Assembly (NCBI GenBank): GCA_029260235.1
Contig: JAJDDP010000015.1
Location: 1-64,000, forward strand
Length of the DNA: 64,000 bases
Reading direction: 5' to 3'
From: Phycisphaerae bacterium
Lineage (GTDB): Bacteria > Planctomycetota > Phycisphaerae > UBA1845
The position numbers were made by a program, and so were the translations under genes. The notes beneath the pieces are model-generated. The model worked only from the letters and a program-made list of their open reading frames with translations. It was not told the origin of the DNA and searched no databases. Within the stretch, counting starts at the first letter, position 1; each line of letters begins with the position of its first letter. Positions 19,081 through 27,324 of the stretch are shown here, piece after piece.

Positions 19081-19683
19081 TTTCCTATGTACACCCGCCA
19101 CCATGATTCCCTGCGCCTCCTTGACACAAACTTCCGCATCGACATCGACCCCTTCCACTCATTCTGGATTGATGAAGCTTGGAACTTCCATCACCGGATC
19201 GAGTTCGGCCAGAGCAGCCTTAATGGCCCCAAGAACACTGGCGAACTTGAGCTACTGAGAAGTCTCCAGCCCGGACGGTCTTGCCATCACGACCATTTGG
19301 AGCAGTCCCACCAACAAGACGGTCAATGAAAGATCCATAGAGAGAATATGCCGTTGGAACATGAAGGCTGTCTTGTCCGGCGAAACCATTGGGCAACGAA
19401 CTTGCTCGTTTGAGATCAACTGCATTAAGTCCGATTCTATGTTTGTCGGACCCAGTATTCAATGTGTACAAGAAAGCGAGGCGTCCCAACCATGGGCAGG
19501 ATACGGTTCTTCATTGCCGAGTTTTGCCCCGATCTACTCGCCTAACAGCCCGTTGAGAAACTTGGTCTCTGGTGTGGCGCCGGCGTCCAGCCGGTGAAAA
19601 TGGGCTGTATCCGCCATGGCAGGGGGGACCAGACTTCAGGAATCACCGGCAAGATGCCGGCGCCACACTTCTTCAACAGTCTG
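19081..19683. other. 600-base gap with a large inverted repeat
   Basis: No gene is supported. On the minus strand, 19338 to 19159 reads as a 28-codon signal-peptide-like start, an amber stop, then 30 more in-frame codons; this may be a decayed small gene. The right end holds the inverted repeat at 19572-19668. Confidence 0.4.
19572..19668. repeat. 97-bp element with 26-bp inverted arms
   Basis: Left arm GTGTGGCGCCGGC-gtcca-GCCGGTGA (19572-19597) and right arm TCACCGGC-aagat-GCCGGCGCCACAC (19643-19668) pair along 21 of 26 positions, with differences confined to the 5 central bases. The 45-base centre is not paired. It resembles a REP-like or MITE-like non-coding repeat. It could also act as a terminator for the protease gene ending at 19684. 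No second copy was noticed in this window. Confidence 0.6.
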
Positions 19684-20925
19684 CTAAGGTGACAGCAAAT
19701 CGACGATGCGTACGTCGGCTGTTTGGCTCTGGTTGCTCTCCGGCAAGGAATAGCGCAGCTTCACCGTCTCGGCGGATCGGAGCAATTCGCGCCATTCGTT
19801 TGCGTGATACAGCTCTCTAGCCGGCCTTCCATTAAGCTCGTGAACGAGGCTACCTTCGATGATTCCAAGCGAGGCGGCATGCGACTCCGGGTAGACAGAC
19901 CAAACTTCCATGGCTTGGCCCTTTCGCCTCAGGCCTAGACCGAGCATACGCACGCTGGGTGGTGTGATCGGGGTATTCGATTCTCGGGCGAAGCGAACCA
20001 GGCTGTTGCGCACATCGAAAGTGACCTCGAAGTGCTCCAGGAGCAGAGTCCCCAGAACCAACCCGGTCCCAAGAATGGGGTCGCCGTCCACCCCCTGCAA
20101 TGAGACGAGCGGCTTGTTGACTGTGTAGTGGCCAAAGGCAATGGACGTGCCCAGCCGGGCGATGCTCCGGCGGCTCGACCCGCCCACCGCCAAGGATTTG
20201 AGCCCTGCAACAGGGCCTTCCACGACATCGAGTTGTTCGACCCGATCTGCTGGCATGGCGAACCAGCCTCGCATCCCCGTATCAACCAGGAAACGCATGG
20301 ATTTACCGCCGACCTTGAGCTCGATAGTCGGATGGCTGCCTGGCGACCCAGGCGTAGTAAACACGAGAATGTCGCGCCCGTTGGCCTCGGGCAGCGCTCC
20401 GCGGCTGAGTCGAATCCGATTGCCCGGATAGTCGTAAGTCAGCAGGCACTCACTAAAAACATTCATGCCCACGATTCCATCCAGTTCATCCCCAAACGGC
20501 AAGTCGACGCCGACAGTCCAAATGCCTCGAAAGCTAGCCTCCCCAAAGTCGAGTGATTCCACATATCCGAGCGAGCCTGAAACCGGACCTCCGGGTGACG
20601 CCAGCTGCACCCTGCCAGCCCCGGGTGGAAGTCCGGGAGGGGCGGGAAGTTCTAACTTCTTGACAATCTCAGTCTTCAAAATGAGGCCCGCCGCCCCGGT
20701 ATCGACGACGAGCCGGTAAGGGCCACTCCCGTTGATCATGGCATCGATCACGGGCAGTCGGTTGAAACGATGCATTAACAGTTCGACCGGATCCTGAGGA
20801 ATGATTGATTCCGCCGGCGCTGGCAAGCCCCGCCGCTGCGGCTGGGCTGCGCTGAATCGCGCCGATGTCACCAGGGTCAGCAGGATGACGAATAATTGGA
20901 GTGGGCGCGTAATCCTGATAAGCAT
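19684..20925 (-). CDS. Exported aspartyl protease with two retropepsin units and a PDZ domain
   Basis: A 413-residue protein with a signal peptide (LQLFVILLTLVTSARFSAA). It has two retropepsin-type motifs, LVVDTGAAG (Asp75) and FLVDTGMRG (Asp215), so one chain may form a complete two-lobed active site like pepsin. A PDZ-like domain follows at about 325-410 (GLGLRRKGQAMEVWSV...GSLVHELNGRP), which would bind peptide ends. The start is supported by GAGGA 7 bases upstream. It is divergent from a PadR regulator, with a perfect palindrome in the 124-base gap. It probably acts in the periplasm; the substrate is unknown. Confidence 0.87.
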   Translation of the reverse strand: MLIRITRPLQLFVILLTLVTSARFSAAQPQRRGLPAPAESIIPQDPVELLMHRFNRLPVIDAMINGSGPYRLVVDTGAAGLILKTEIVKKLELPAPPGLPPGAGRVQLASPGGPVSGSLGYVESLDFGEASFRGIWTVGVDLPFGDELDGIVGMNVFSECLLTYDYPGNRIRLSRGALPEANGRDILVFTTPGSPGSHPTIELKVGGKSMRFLVDTGMRGWFAMPADRVEQLDVVEGPVAGLKSLAVGGSSRRSIARLGTSIAFGHYTVNKPLVSLQGVDGDPILGTGLVLGTLLLEHFEVTFDVRNSLVRFARESNTPITPPSVRMLGLGLRRKGQAMEVWSVYPESHAASLGIIEGSLVHELNGRPARELYHANEWRELLRSAETVKLRYSLPESNQSQTADVRIVDLLSP

Positions 20926-20980
20926 TGCTCATCCTCTCTTGAAAGACGGTGGTTCCTTGATCCAGAAGGCAACTCCTGTT

Positions 20981-20997
20981 TAGTACGATTCGTACTA
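20981..20997. promoter_or_regulatory. 17-bp palindromic operator between protease and padR
   Basis: TAGTACGA-T-TCGTACTA is a perfect 17-bp palindrome, placed midway between the divergent starts at 20925 and 21050. It overlaps a TATACT -10 box on the plus strand (20996-21001) and reads TATAGT on the other strand. PadR proteins bind such palindromes, so it probably serves autoregulation of padR and control of the protease gene. Confidence 0.75.
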
Positions 20998-21049
20998 TAC
21001 TAGACGGCGGTCTTGGATCAAACCTGTCAGCAAATATGGAGTCAGCCAG

Positions 21050-21607
21050 ATGGCGAAGCAGAGCAAGACGACGAACGCCGCGACAGAGCTTGAAGCGGCC
21101 GTCCTGGGGGTAGTGTGGCGGGACGGGCCATGTACGCGGTATGCCATCCGCCAGGATTTTCGCGAATCGCGAGCTCCCAGATGGAGTGGCAGTGCCGGCG
21201 CAATCTATCCCCTGGTCCAACGGCTTGAATTGCGCGGATTGGTCAGGTCGAAATCCACTGTTCGGGGTAAGCGACCGCAGCGAGATTATCGGATCACCCC
21301 GCGCGGCAGATCCGTTTTTGAGCGATGGCTCCGGGCACCGTTTGGTCCAGCCGAAGCTGCCCTACTGCACGATCCGCTGCGAACCTGGGTACTATTTCTA
21401 GACGCCCTTCCGCTAGATGAGGCTCGGTCGCTTGTGTCTGGTGCCATCGAAGTTCTAGGCCAGGAGGTGTTAAGGTCGAAGGAGGATTTCCGCGAGCACG
21501 CGAATGACAAATCCCCACTCTCGCGACTTGCCGCTAGAAACGCACTCCTTCTGAGCCAGGCACGCATCCGCTGGTTGGTTGAGGTCAAGGAAGCGCTACA
21601 GCCATAG
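21050..21607 (+). CDS. PadR family transcriptional regulator
   Basis: A 185-residue protein. The winged helix-turn-helix is at about 14-90: LEAAVLGVVWRDGPCTRYAIRQDF, then SGSAGAIYPLVQRLELRGLV (the usual PadR recognition helix S-x-G-x-IYPxLxRLExxGLV), then the wing RDYRITPRGRSVFERWL. The C-terminal helical region (about 95-185) is the PadR dimer arm. It is divergent from the exported protease gene and has a strong palindrome upstream. The effector is unknown; the protease gene is the obvious candidate target. Confidence 0.9.
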   Translation: MAKQSKTTNAATELEAAVLGVVWRDGPCTRYAIRQDFRESRAPRWSGSAGAIYPLVQRLELRGLVRSKSTVRGKRPQRDYRITPRGRSVFERWLRAPFGPAEAALLHDPLRTWVLFLDALPLDEARSLVSGAIEVLGQEVLRSKEDFREHANDKSPLSRLAARNALLLSQARIRWLVEVKEALQP

Positions 21608-21709
21608 GCAAAGACGTCGAGTTGCAACCGCGTCGTAATCCCGCCCAAGGAAGTTCAAGCCCGTTGATCTCGATGCAATTCGCGGTTCGCCCAGATAACC
21701 TGACGGTGC

Positions 21710-21738
21710 TTCGCTGCGGGGGTCTGGTTTGCTATACT
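21710..21738 (+). promoter_or_regulatory. Sigma-70-like promoter candidate
   Basis: TATACT at 21733-21738 sits 17 bases after TTCGCT (21710-21715), a weak -35. It lies about 50 bases before the GTG start at 21791. The flanking GCTATACTGG is also found at 42061-42070. Confidence 0.4.
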
Positions 21739-21790
21739 GGCACAATCGTGACTTTTGAATTCGATACAATTCATATGATCGGAGTTAATC

Positions 21791-24166
21791 GTGGCTCGAT
21801 GCCCGCTGGCTGATAGACATCGTTTCAGGTTCCATTGGGATTGGCCGGTGGTCGCTGCCTTGCTGCTTGTCATCGCGGGTTGTCAATCTCCATCTGCCGG
21901 GCGAATCAAGCATGCGATGAAGTTCGGGCCTCCTCCGCCGGGGTACGCAAGGATTCGCGGGGAGGCTGTTCCTGATTGGCAACCGGCTGACATGCATCTT
22001 GCTCCGCGCGGGGCGGGTACTGCCCTTACTTGGACCCAGCTAGGTCCTCGGCCGATCATCAACGAATACTGGAGCGGCAGTGACGATGCCAGCGGCAGAG
22101 TCGTTTCCATTGCTCCTCATCCAGTCGATCCGAATACTTGCTACATCGCCTCAGCCTCGGGCGGCGTCTGGAAGACCACCGACGGTGGGCTGAATTGGAT
22201 CCCCCTGACCGACGAATTAGCCACGCTAAATCATGGCGCGGTCGCTCTTGATCCGTCCGACCCCGAGGTGGTCTATGCCGGCACGGGGGAGTATCCGCTG
22301 AACGTGACCGGCGGCGGACTGTTTCGTTCGTTGGACGGCGGCCAGAATTGGGAGCGCATCGCAACAACATCCGAAGTTGGCACTACCTGCACGAAGGTCA
22401 TCGTAGCTCCGGACGACCCGTTGGTGATTCACCTGACCGGCAATGCAGGCTACGTCCGCTCGGATGATGGCGGGATGTCCTGGACAAACCGCCTTAGTGG
22501 CCCAGCCTCAGGCTTAGCTATCAATCCTGGCGATCCACAGATTCTCTATGTCGGTCGTCACGGTGACGGCGTCTACCGCTCGCTCGACGGAGGCCTATCT
22601 TGGACAAAGCTCGCCGGCGGCTTACCCAGTAGCAATATCGCCCGAGTCCTGGTAGACGTGTCGGTCTCGAATCCTAATGTGGTCTACACAGCCATGACCG
22701 ATGACTCATCGAACCTACGGGGGCTGTATCGAAGTGCAGATGGTGGGAACAGCTGGACGCTCAAGGACAACACACCCAACTTCCCTTTTCCACAGGGGTG
22801 GTACGATTTCTTCTTGGGCATCGATCCGACGAATGAGAACACCGTGTATGCCGGCGGCGTGTTTCCGACATACACTCCGGCCGGCGTCGTCAAGACAACC
22901 GACGGCGGAGATAGCTGGACGGACATCACCATAGGAGCCCTCGGCGGACAAGTACATCCAGACCAGCACGCCGTAGCCTTTGGCCCTGAGGGGACGGTCT
23001 GGGTGGGGTGTGACGGCGGCGTGTGGAAGAGCGTGAACGGTGGCCAATCCTGGATCAACACCAACGCCACGTTGACGGTAACCCAGAACTACAACATCGC
23101 CTTGCACCCGACCGACACCAATCAAGTTATGGGGGGAACACAAGACAATGGCACTGTTGCCCGAGAGTCAAGCAGCAACGCTTGGCCGCAAGTTCTATCC
23201 GGCGATGGCGGGTTCTTAGCCTACGATTTTGACACGCCTACGCGGACGTACATGACCTACGTTTTCTTGACTGTCTATCGCCGAACGATGCAAGGGATGG
23301 CCGAGATCACCGGGCCTTGGGATTCAGACCCTGCTGCTTTCATTGCTCCACTGGTGATGGATCCCAACGACGCCCATACCCTGGTCGGCGGCACCAACCG
23401 TGTATGGCGAACGACCGACGCCCACACTTCAGCCAATTGGACAGCTATCAGCTCGAGCACCGTAGCTGGCGGAGGTGTGCTGACAGCCTTGGCTATTGGT
23501 GTCGGTGCCTCGGACACCATCTACACGGGCAGTTCTACGGGAAAGATTTATGCCACCACTGACGGATCGACGTGGGACAATCGCACACCTTTCGCCGCAA
23601 TTGGCGACGTCGCAGACTTGGTTCTCGATCCAAGCTCACCGTCTATCGCTTACGCATGCTACAATCGAAGCTTTGGCAAACGCGTGCTCTGGACTAATGA
23701 TTACGGTCAGAGCTGGAACCTGATCAACGGCGACTTGCCACCAGGAGTCTCACCAAGGGCACTCGCGATGGATTGGCGATTTGATCCGCCGCACCTCTAT
23801 CTTGGCACCGGGGTGGGCGTCTATTCATCATCCAACAGAGGGGTCAACTGGATCAAGGATGGGCTGGACCTGCCCAACGTCAATATCGGCGACTTAGCCA
23901 TCGACCCGATCCGGCAGGAGATCACCGCCGGCACTTATGGCCGGGGAGCTTGGCGGGCTGACTTGCCCATTCCAGGCGACCTCAACGGCAGCGGCACGCT
24001 CGAGAACGGCGACCACACCGCCTTCACCGATTGCCTAAGCGGGCCGGGAAATTCTGCGGTGCCCGAATTATGCACCCAGGAACGGTTCAACCACGCCGAC
24101 TTCACCGGTGACAACGACGTGGATGAAGAGGATTTCGCCGAATTCGTCAGATTGATTACGCCGTAG
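21791..24166 (+). CDS. BNR/sortilin-like beta-propeller lipoprotein with dockerin-like end
   Basis: A 791-residue protein. The signal peptide ends in a lipobox (VVAALLLVIAGC, Cys about 31). Propeller repeats run from about 75 to 725 with the pattern VxxIAPHPVDPNTCYIAxASGGVWKTTDGGLNW (Asp-box type), including VHPDQHAVAF, which is shared with the paralogue at 11804-14575. The tail (GDLNGSGTLENGDHTAF ... ADFTGDNDVDEEDFAEF) is a dockerin-like pair of Ca loops around a Cys-containing insertion. The start is GTG 21791 with GGAG at 21781-21784, which keeps the full signal peptide. It may bind polysaccharide or protein outside the cell. The next gene follows after 22 bases. Confidence 0.87.
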   Translation: MARCPLADRHRFRFHWDWPVVAALLLVIAGCQSPSAGRIKHAMKFGPPPPGYARIRGEAVPDWQPADMHLAPRGAGTALTWTQLGPRPIINEYWSGSDDASGRVVSIAPHPVDPNTCYIASASGGVWKTTDGGLNWIPLTDELATLNHGAVALDPSDPEVVYAGTGEYPLNVTGGGLFRSLDGGQNWERIATTSEVGTTCTKVIVAPDDPLVIHLTGNAGYVRSDDGGMSWTNRLSGPASGLAINPGDPQILYVGRHGDGVYRSLDGGLSWTKLAGGLPSSNIARVLVDVSVSNPNVVYTAMTDDSSNLRGLYRSADGGNSWTLKDNTPNFPFPQGWYDFFLGIDPTNENTVYAGGVFPTYTPAGVVKTTDGGDSWTDITIGALGGQVHPDQHAVAFGPEGTVWVGCDGGVWKSVNGGQSWINTNATLTVTQNYNIALHPTDTNQVMGGTQDNGTVARESSSNAWPQVLSGDGGFLAYDFDTPTRTYMTYVFLTVYRRTMQGMAEITGPWDSDPAAFIAPLVMDPNDAHTLVGGTNRVWRTTDAHTSANWTAISSSTVAGGGVLTALAIGVGASDTIYTGSSTGKIYATTDGSTWDNRTPFAAIGDVADLVLDPSSPSIAYACYNRSFGKRVLWTNDYGQSWNLINGDLPPGVSPRALAMDWRFDPPHLYLGTGVGVYSSSNRGVNWIKDGLDLPNVNIGDLAIDPIRQEITAGTYGRGAWRADLPIPGDLNGSGTLENGDHTAFTDCLSGPGNSAVPELCTQERFNHADFTGDNDVDEEDFAEFVRLITP

Positions 24167-24188
24167 CTACCCTGATTGGAGAATTCAA

Positions 24189-25451
24189 TTGATCACCTGC
24201 AAACGAACCTGGCGGAACTCCCTTTGGCTACTGGCTGCTGCATCAAGCTTTGCACTTGTTCAGCCGCTGCTGGCCCAGCCAGTCACCGGTTCGCTGGAAA
24301 CTGTTCGGGGGGTTCGCGTGCTCAAGCTTTGGGGGACTCCCGATCAACGCGGCTATGCCCATGGCTTTCTTCTTGGCGACGACCTAATGGACAGCCTTGA
24401 AGACACCATGCTCAACGAGCGCATCGTTGATGCGCCCCAGATTTATGAATCCAAAGTCCATGGCCAACTGGTGCGCCGGTTTCGTTTCACGGCCGACCAG
24501 CGGGCCGAGCTGGAAGGCATGCTTCGCGGCATTGTCAAAGCGGTCGGCCTCCAAGGGATCCAGCTCAAGAAGCTCCATCGCGACTTGGACGTCTTCGATT
24601 TGATGGCCCTGAACAGCATGGCTGACTGGTACCCCTTCGCCTGTTCAAGCTTTAGCGCATGGGGACCAGCTACCAAGGGTGGCGAAATGATCACTGCCCG
24701 CAATCTGGACTTCATCCCGCTGCCGGGCCTGGCTGATCATGTCTTGATTGTCTATCTGAGCCCTGGTGGTGGGCGGCTGCCTTGGGTCTCCCTGGCTTGG
24801 CCTGGGTTGATCGGGGCCTACTCAGCCATGAATGCGGAAGGCGTGACGGTCTCCATGCACGACGCCACGCCGCTTCAGCCGACCCATCAGGGCGCATTCG
24901 TGCCGCGGTCTTTAGCCCTCCGGGCTGCCATGGAAACCGCCCGGGCAGGCACAGCCATCGACGATGTCAAACGCGTGTTGATCAAGTCCCCAGCGATGAT
25001 GGGCAACAATATCCACGTCAGCTCGCCCTATGACGGTCAGCCCAACCCAGCCGTCGTCTTCGAGTACGACGGAAATCTGGACAAGCATGGCGGAGTTACG
25101 CCGCGGTTCTCGACAGCAACGCCATCCCCCTGCTGGCTGACCTGCACGAATCATTATTGCGTTCGCACGAAGGCACCACCTCAACAGAACCATCCGTTCG
25201 ACTCAGCCAAGCGGTTCGGGACCATCTCTGACGCCGTAGCAAGAGTGCTAGAGTCAGCCCAGAAGATCAACCTGTCCAAGGCCAAGGAAATCCTTTCCTC
25301 AGTGGCGCAAGTCGGTAGCGTTCAGACCTTGCAAACGGTCTTCTATTTTCCAAACCGTAAGGAATTGCACATTGGGTTGGCCTCGCCGGGCAAGGCGGTT
25401 AGTTCAGCGCCGCTAATCGTATTTGCGCTGCCTGAATTGCTGGCTAAGTGA
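24189..25451 (+). CDS. Exported C45-type NTN hydrolase (acyl-CoA:6-APA acyltransferase-like)
   Basis: A 420-residue protein with a signal peptide (LWLLAAASSFALVQPLLAQ). The family motif CSSFSAWG at 152-159 followed by GGEMITARNLDF supplies the N-terminal-nucleophile Cys152 and the Arg/Asn/Asp of the active site. Enzymes of this family self-cleave before the Cys and hydrolyse or transfer acyl groups on amide bonds. The TNHY motif near residue 320 also fits. The start is TTG 24189: GGAG at 24178-24181 lies 7 bases upstream and no ATG precedes the signal peptide. It follows the propeller lipoprotein closely and may share its transcript. The natural substrate is unknown. Confidence 0.8.
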   Translation: MITCKRTWRNSLWLLAAASSFALVQPLLAQPVTGSLETVRGVRVLKLWGTPDQRGYAHGFLLGDDLMDSLEDTMLNERIVDAPQIYESKVHGQLVRRFRFTADQRAELEGMLRGIVKAVGLQGIQLKKLHRDLDVFDLMALNSMADWYPFACSSFSAWGPATKGGEMITARNLDFIPLPGLADHVLIVYLSPGGGRLPWVSLAWPGLIGAYSAMNAEGVTVSMHDATPLQPTHQGAFVPRSLALRAAMETARAGTAIDDVKRVLIKSPAMMGNNIHVSSPYDGQPNPAVVFEYDGNLDKHGGVTPRFSTATPSPCWLTCTNHYCVRTKAPPQQNHPFDSAKRFGTISDAVARVLESAQKINLSKAKEILSSVAQVGSVQTLQTVFYFPNRKELHIGLASPGKAVSSAPLIVFALPELLAK

Positions 25452-25743
25452 CGTCGATGCCGGCGCAAAAAAAGACAGAAGCTCGTAATCGTTGCCTCGA
25501 TCAGACCAGATCTGGGTCCGCCTCGGGTCGCGAGCTTCCGTAGTTCACGGTTCTTGTTGCGTCGCCGGCTGTCACCAGCCATCGACTCAAGTATGCAACA
25601 CGAAACGGCGAGAGGCAAAAAAAAACTGCCAATTTTTCACATGCCAAGCGGCGGTGCAGTACGACTTAAAATCAGTGGAGAGGCGTTCTGCAATCGCCTA
25701 GTATAGTTCAGGCGCGCCTGCTCGCGCCTGGAGGATATTCAAG

Positions 25744-26826
25744 ATTATTGACGCCAAGACAGCCCGCATACTGGACGCCAGTTTCAATCGCGCCCGAGAA
25801 GCCGCCCGCGTTATGGAAGACTACGCGCGCTTTGTATTGAACGATCCGACGTTGTCAGCCCACATCAAGACGATCCGCCACCAGCTAGCCGGAATGATCA
25901 AGGAGCACGACTTAGGGAATACCATCCGAGCACGAGACATCATCGGCGACGTCGGTTGCCATATCGAAACCCCGGCTGAGTATGACCGAGAATCGCTCCA
26001 GGCACCGGCTTTGGCGGCTGGCAAGCGATTCACCGAGTCACTGCGCTCTATCGAAGAATACGCAAAACCACACAGCGAAGCGTTAGCCCGACTGGCTGAG
26101 CGCGTCCGATATCAGGGCTACGAAATCGAACGGCAATTGATGATCCGCGCTCAGGCAAGGCAACGCTTTACAGGCGTAGGCCTTTATGTCCTGATCACCG
26201 AATCGCTCTGCGCCAAGGACTGGTTCGCCGTGGCGAGGTCAGCCATCGAGGGCGGCGCCGATTGCCTTCAACTTCGCGAGAAGAATCTATCCGACAAGGA
26301 ACTCCTTGACCGGGCGTCGCAGCTGGCCTCCCTCTGCCGTGATCACGGCGTGCTCAGCATCATCAATGATCGACCAGATATTGCCTCGGCTGCGGCTGCT
26401 GGCGGCGTTCATCTGGGGCAAGATGATCTCCCGGTGGCTGCCGTCCGTGCGCTGATCAGCCCCGACATGCTCTTGGGTTTGAGCACGCACAATCTCGACC
26501 AGATTCATGCTGCTGCTGCTGCATCGCCCGACTACGTCGCGGTAGGCCCGGTCTTTGCATCGAGCACGAAGCCTCAAAACCATGTGGCCGGTTTGGGGAC
26601 GCTGCGCATCGCAGCTGAATCGATGGGGTTGCCCGTAGTCGCCATCGGTGGGATCGATGCCACCAACGTGGGGCAGGTAGCCAAGGCTGGCTGCAACATC
26701 GCCTCTGTTTGTTCGGCCGTCATTGCCCAACCCGACGTGGCTGAAGCTGCCCGGGCGATCAAACGCGAACTGGAAGAAGCCGAAGCGAGGCAAGACATTC
26801 GAACCAAATCGGCGGTCAATCGATAA
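25744..26826 (+). CDS. thiE: Thiamine-phosphate synthase with N-terminal extension, probable AUU start
   Basis: About 360 residues. The C-terminal half (about 145-345) is the ThiE barrel: LQLREKNLSDKELLDRA, INDRPDIASAAAAGGVHLGQ, VGPVFASSTKP and VVAIGGI. It joins the thiazole and pyrimidine moieties to make thiamine phosphate. The N-terminal 140 residues (RILDASFNRAREAARVMEDYARF) are an extra helical domain also found in some other ThiE proteins. The first ATG (25813) would cut into this conserved segment. The frame is open from 25702 without ATG, GTG or TTG before it; ATT at 25744 lies 9 bases after a strong GGAGG (25730-25734), so an AUU start is likely. A GGCGCG/CGCGCC hairpin sits just before the ribosome site. 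No TPP riboswitch was recognised. Confidence 0.88.
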   Translation: MIDAKTARILDASFNRAREAARVMEDYARFVLNDPTLSAHIKTIRHQLAGMIKEHDLGNTIRARDIIGDVGCHIETPAEYDRESLQAPALAAGKRFTESLRSIEEYAKPHSEALARLAERVRYQGYEIERQLMIRAQARQRFTGVGLYVLITESLCAKDWFAVARSAIEGGADCLQLREKNLSDKELLDRASQLASLCRDHGVLSIINDRPDIASAAAAGGVHLGQDDLPVAAVRALISPDMLLGLSTHNLDQIHAAAAASPDYVAVGPVFASSTKPQNHVAGLGTLRIAAESMGLPVVAIGGIDATNVGQVAKAGCNIASVCSAVIAQPDVAEAARAIKRELEEAEARQDIRTKSAVNR

Positions 26827-27299
26827 TGAGTCTCGAGAACGATCAACTCGACCACATGGCTGGCAGGCCTTGGATCTACAAGGTTCCACCAAGATGCCCG
26901 CAGTGCGGCTATAACCTGACCGGTTTGACCTCTTCGCGATGCCCGGAATGTGGCGCCACCTCTCAACGTAGGCAATTGGAACAGAATGCGAGCGAGGTAA
27001 CCGGCGAAGTGTACCGCTTGCAAGACCTTAACGACGTGCCCAAAGCAGGCTTGCGCGTTGCCATTGTCAGCGGCGCGATGATGGCCTTGGCGATCACCTG
27101 CGGGTTTTCCGGCTTGGGCAGTGCCTGCGGCGCGATCGGCGGATTTCTCTCCTTTGGCCTGGGATTGAGTATCTTGCGGACCATGCGTGTACCCCGTGAA
27201 GCGCTGGAGCTGCTCAAGGAGAAGCCCAACTATGCGTTAGGCGTTGGCGTCGGCTGCCTGGGGGCGCTGCTAATAGCCTTGAGCATCATCATTCCTTGA
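26826..27299 (+). CDS. Zinc-ribbon membrane protein
   Basis: A 157-residue protein. The N-terminal zinc ribbon (CPQCGYNLTGLTSSRCPECG, about 24-43) is the classic planctomycete form. Membrane helices are at about 78-98, 98-117 and 140-157. Its ATG shares one base with the thiE stop (TAATG at 26823-26828), so it is translated from the same message. Such proteins are frequent in Phycisphaerae and have no assigned function; a link to thiamine is only positional. Confidence 0.75.
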   Translation: MSLENDQLDHMAGRPWIYKVPPRCPQCGYNLTGLTSSRCPECGATSQRRQLEQNASEVTGEVYRLQDLNDVPKAGLRVAIVSGAMMALAITCGFSGLGSACGAIGGFLSFGLGLSILRTMRVPREALELLKEKPNYALGVGVGCLGALLIALSIIIP

Positions 27300-27324
27300 C
27301 CCCGTGCAAGCAGACTCTGGCCCG

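Noticed and set aside
25081..25260. Possible frameshift in the C45-type hydrolase
   Set aside because: Another frame reads LLADLHESLLRSHEG here, but the main frame keeps the family-like CTNHYCVRT and FDSAKRF motifs, so no frameshift is needed.
25452..25743. TPP riboswitch upstream of thiE
   Set aside because: The CUGAGA and ACCUGAUCUGG thi-box cores are absent.
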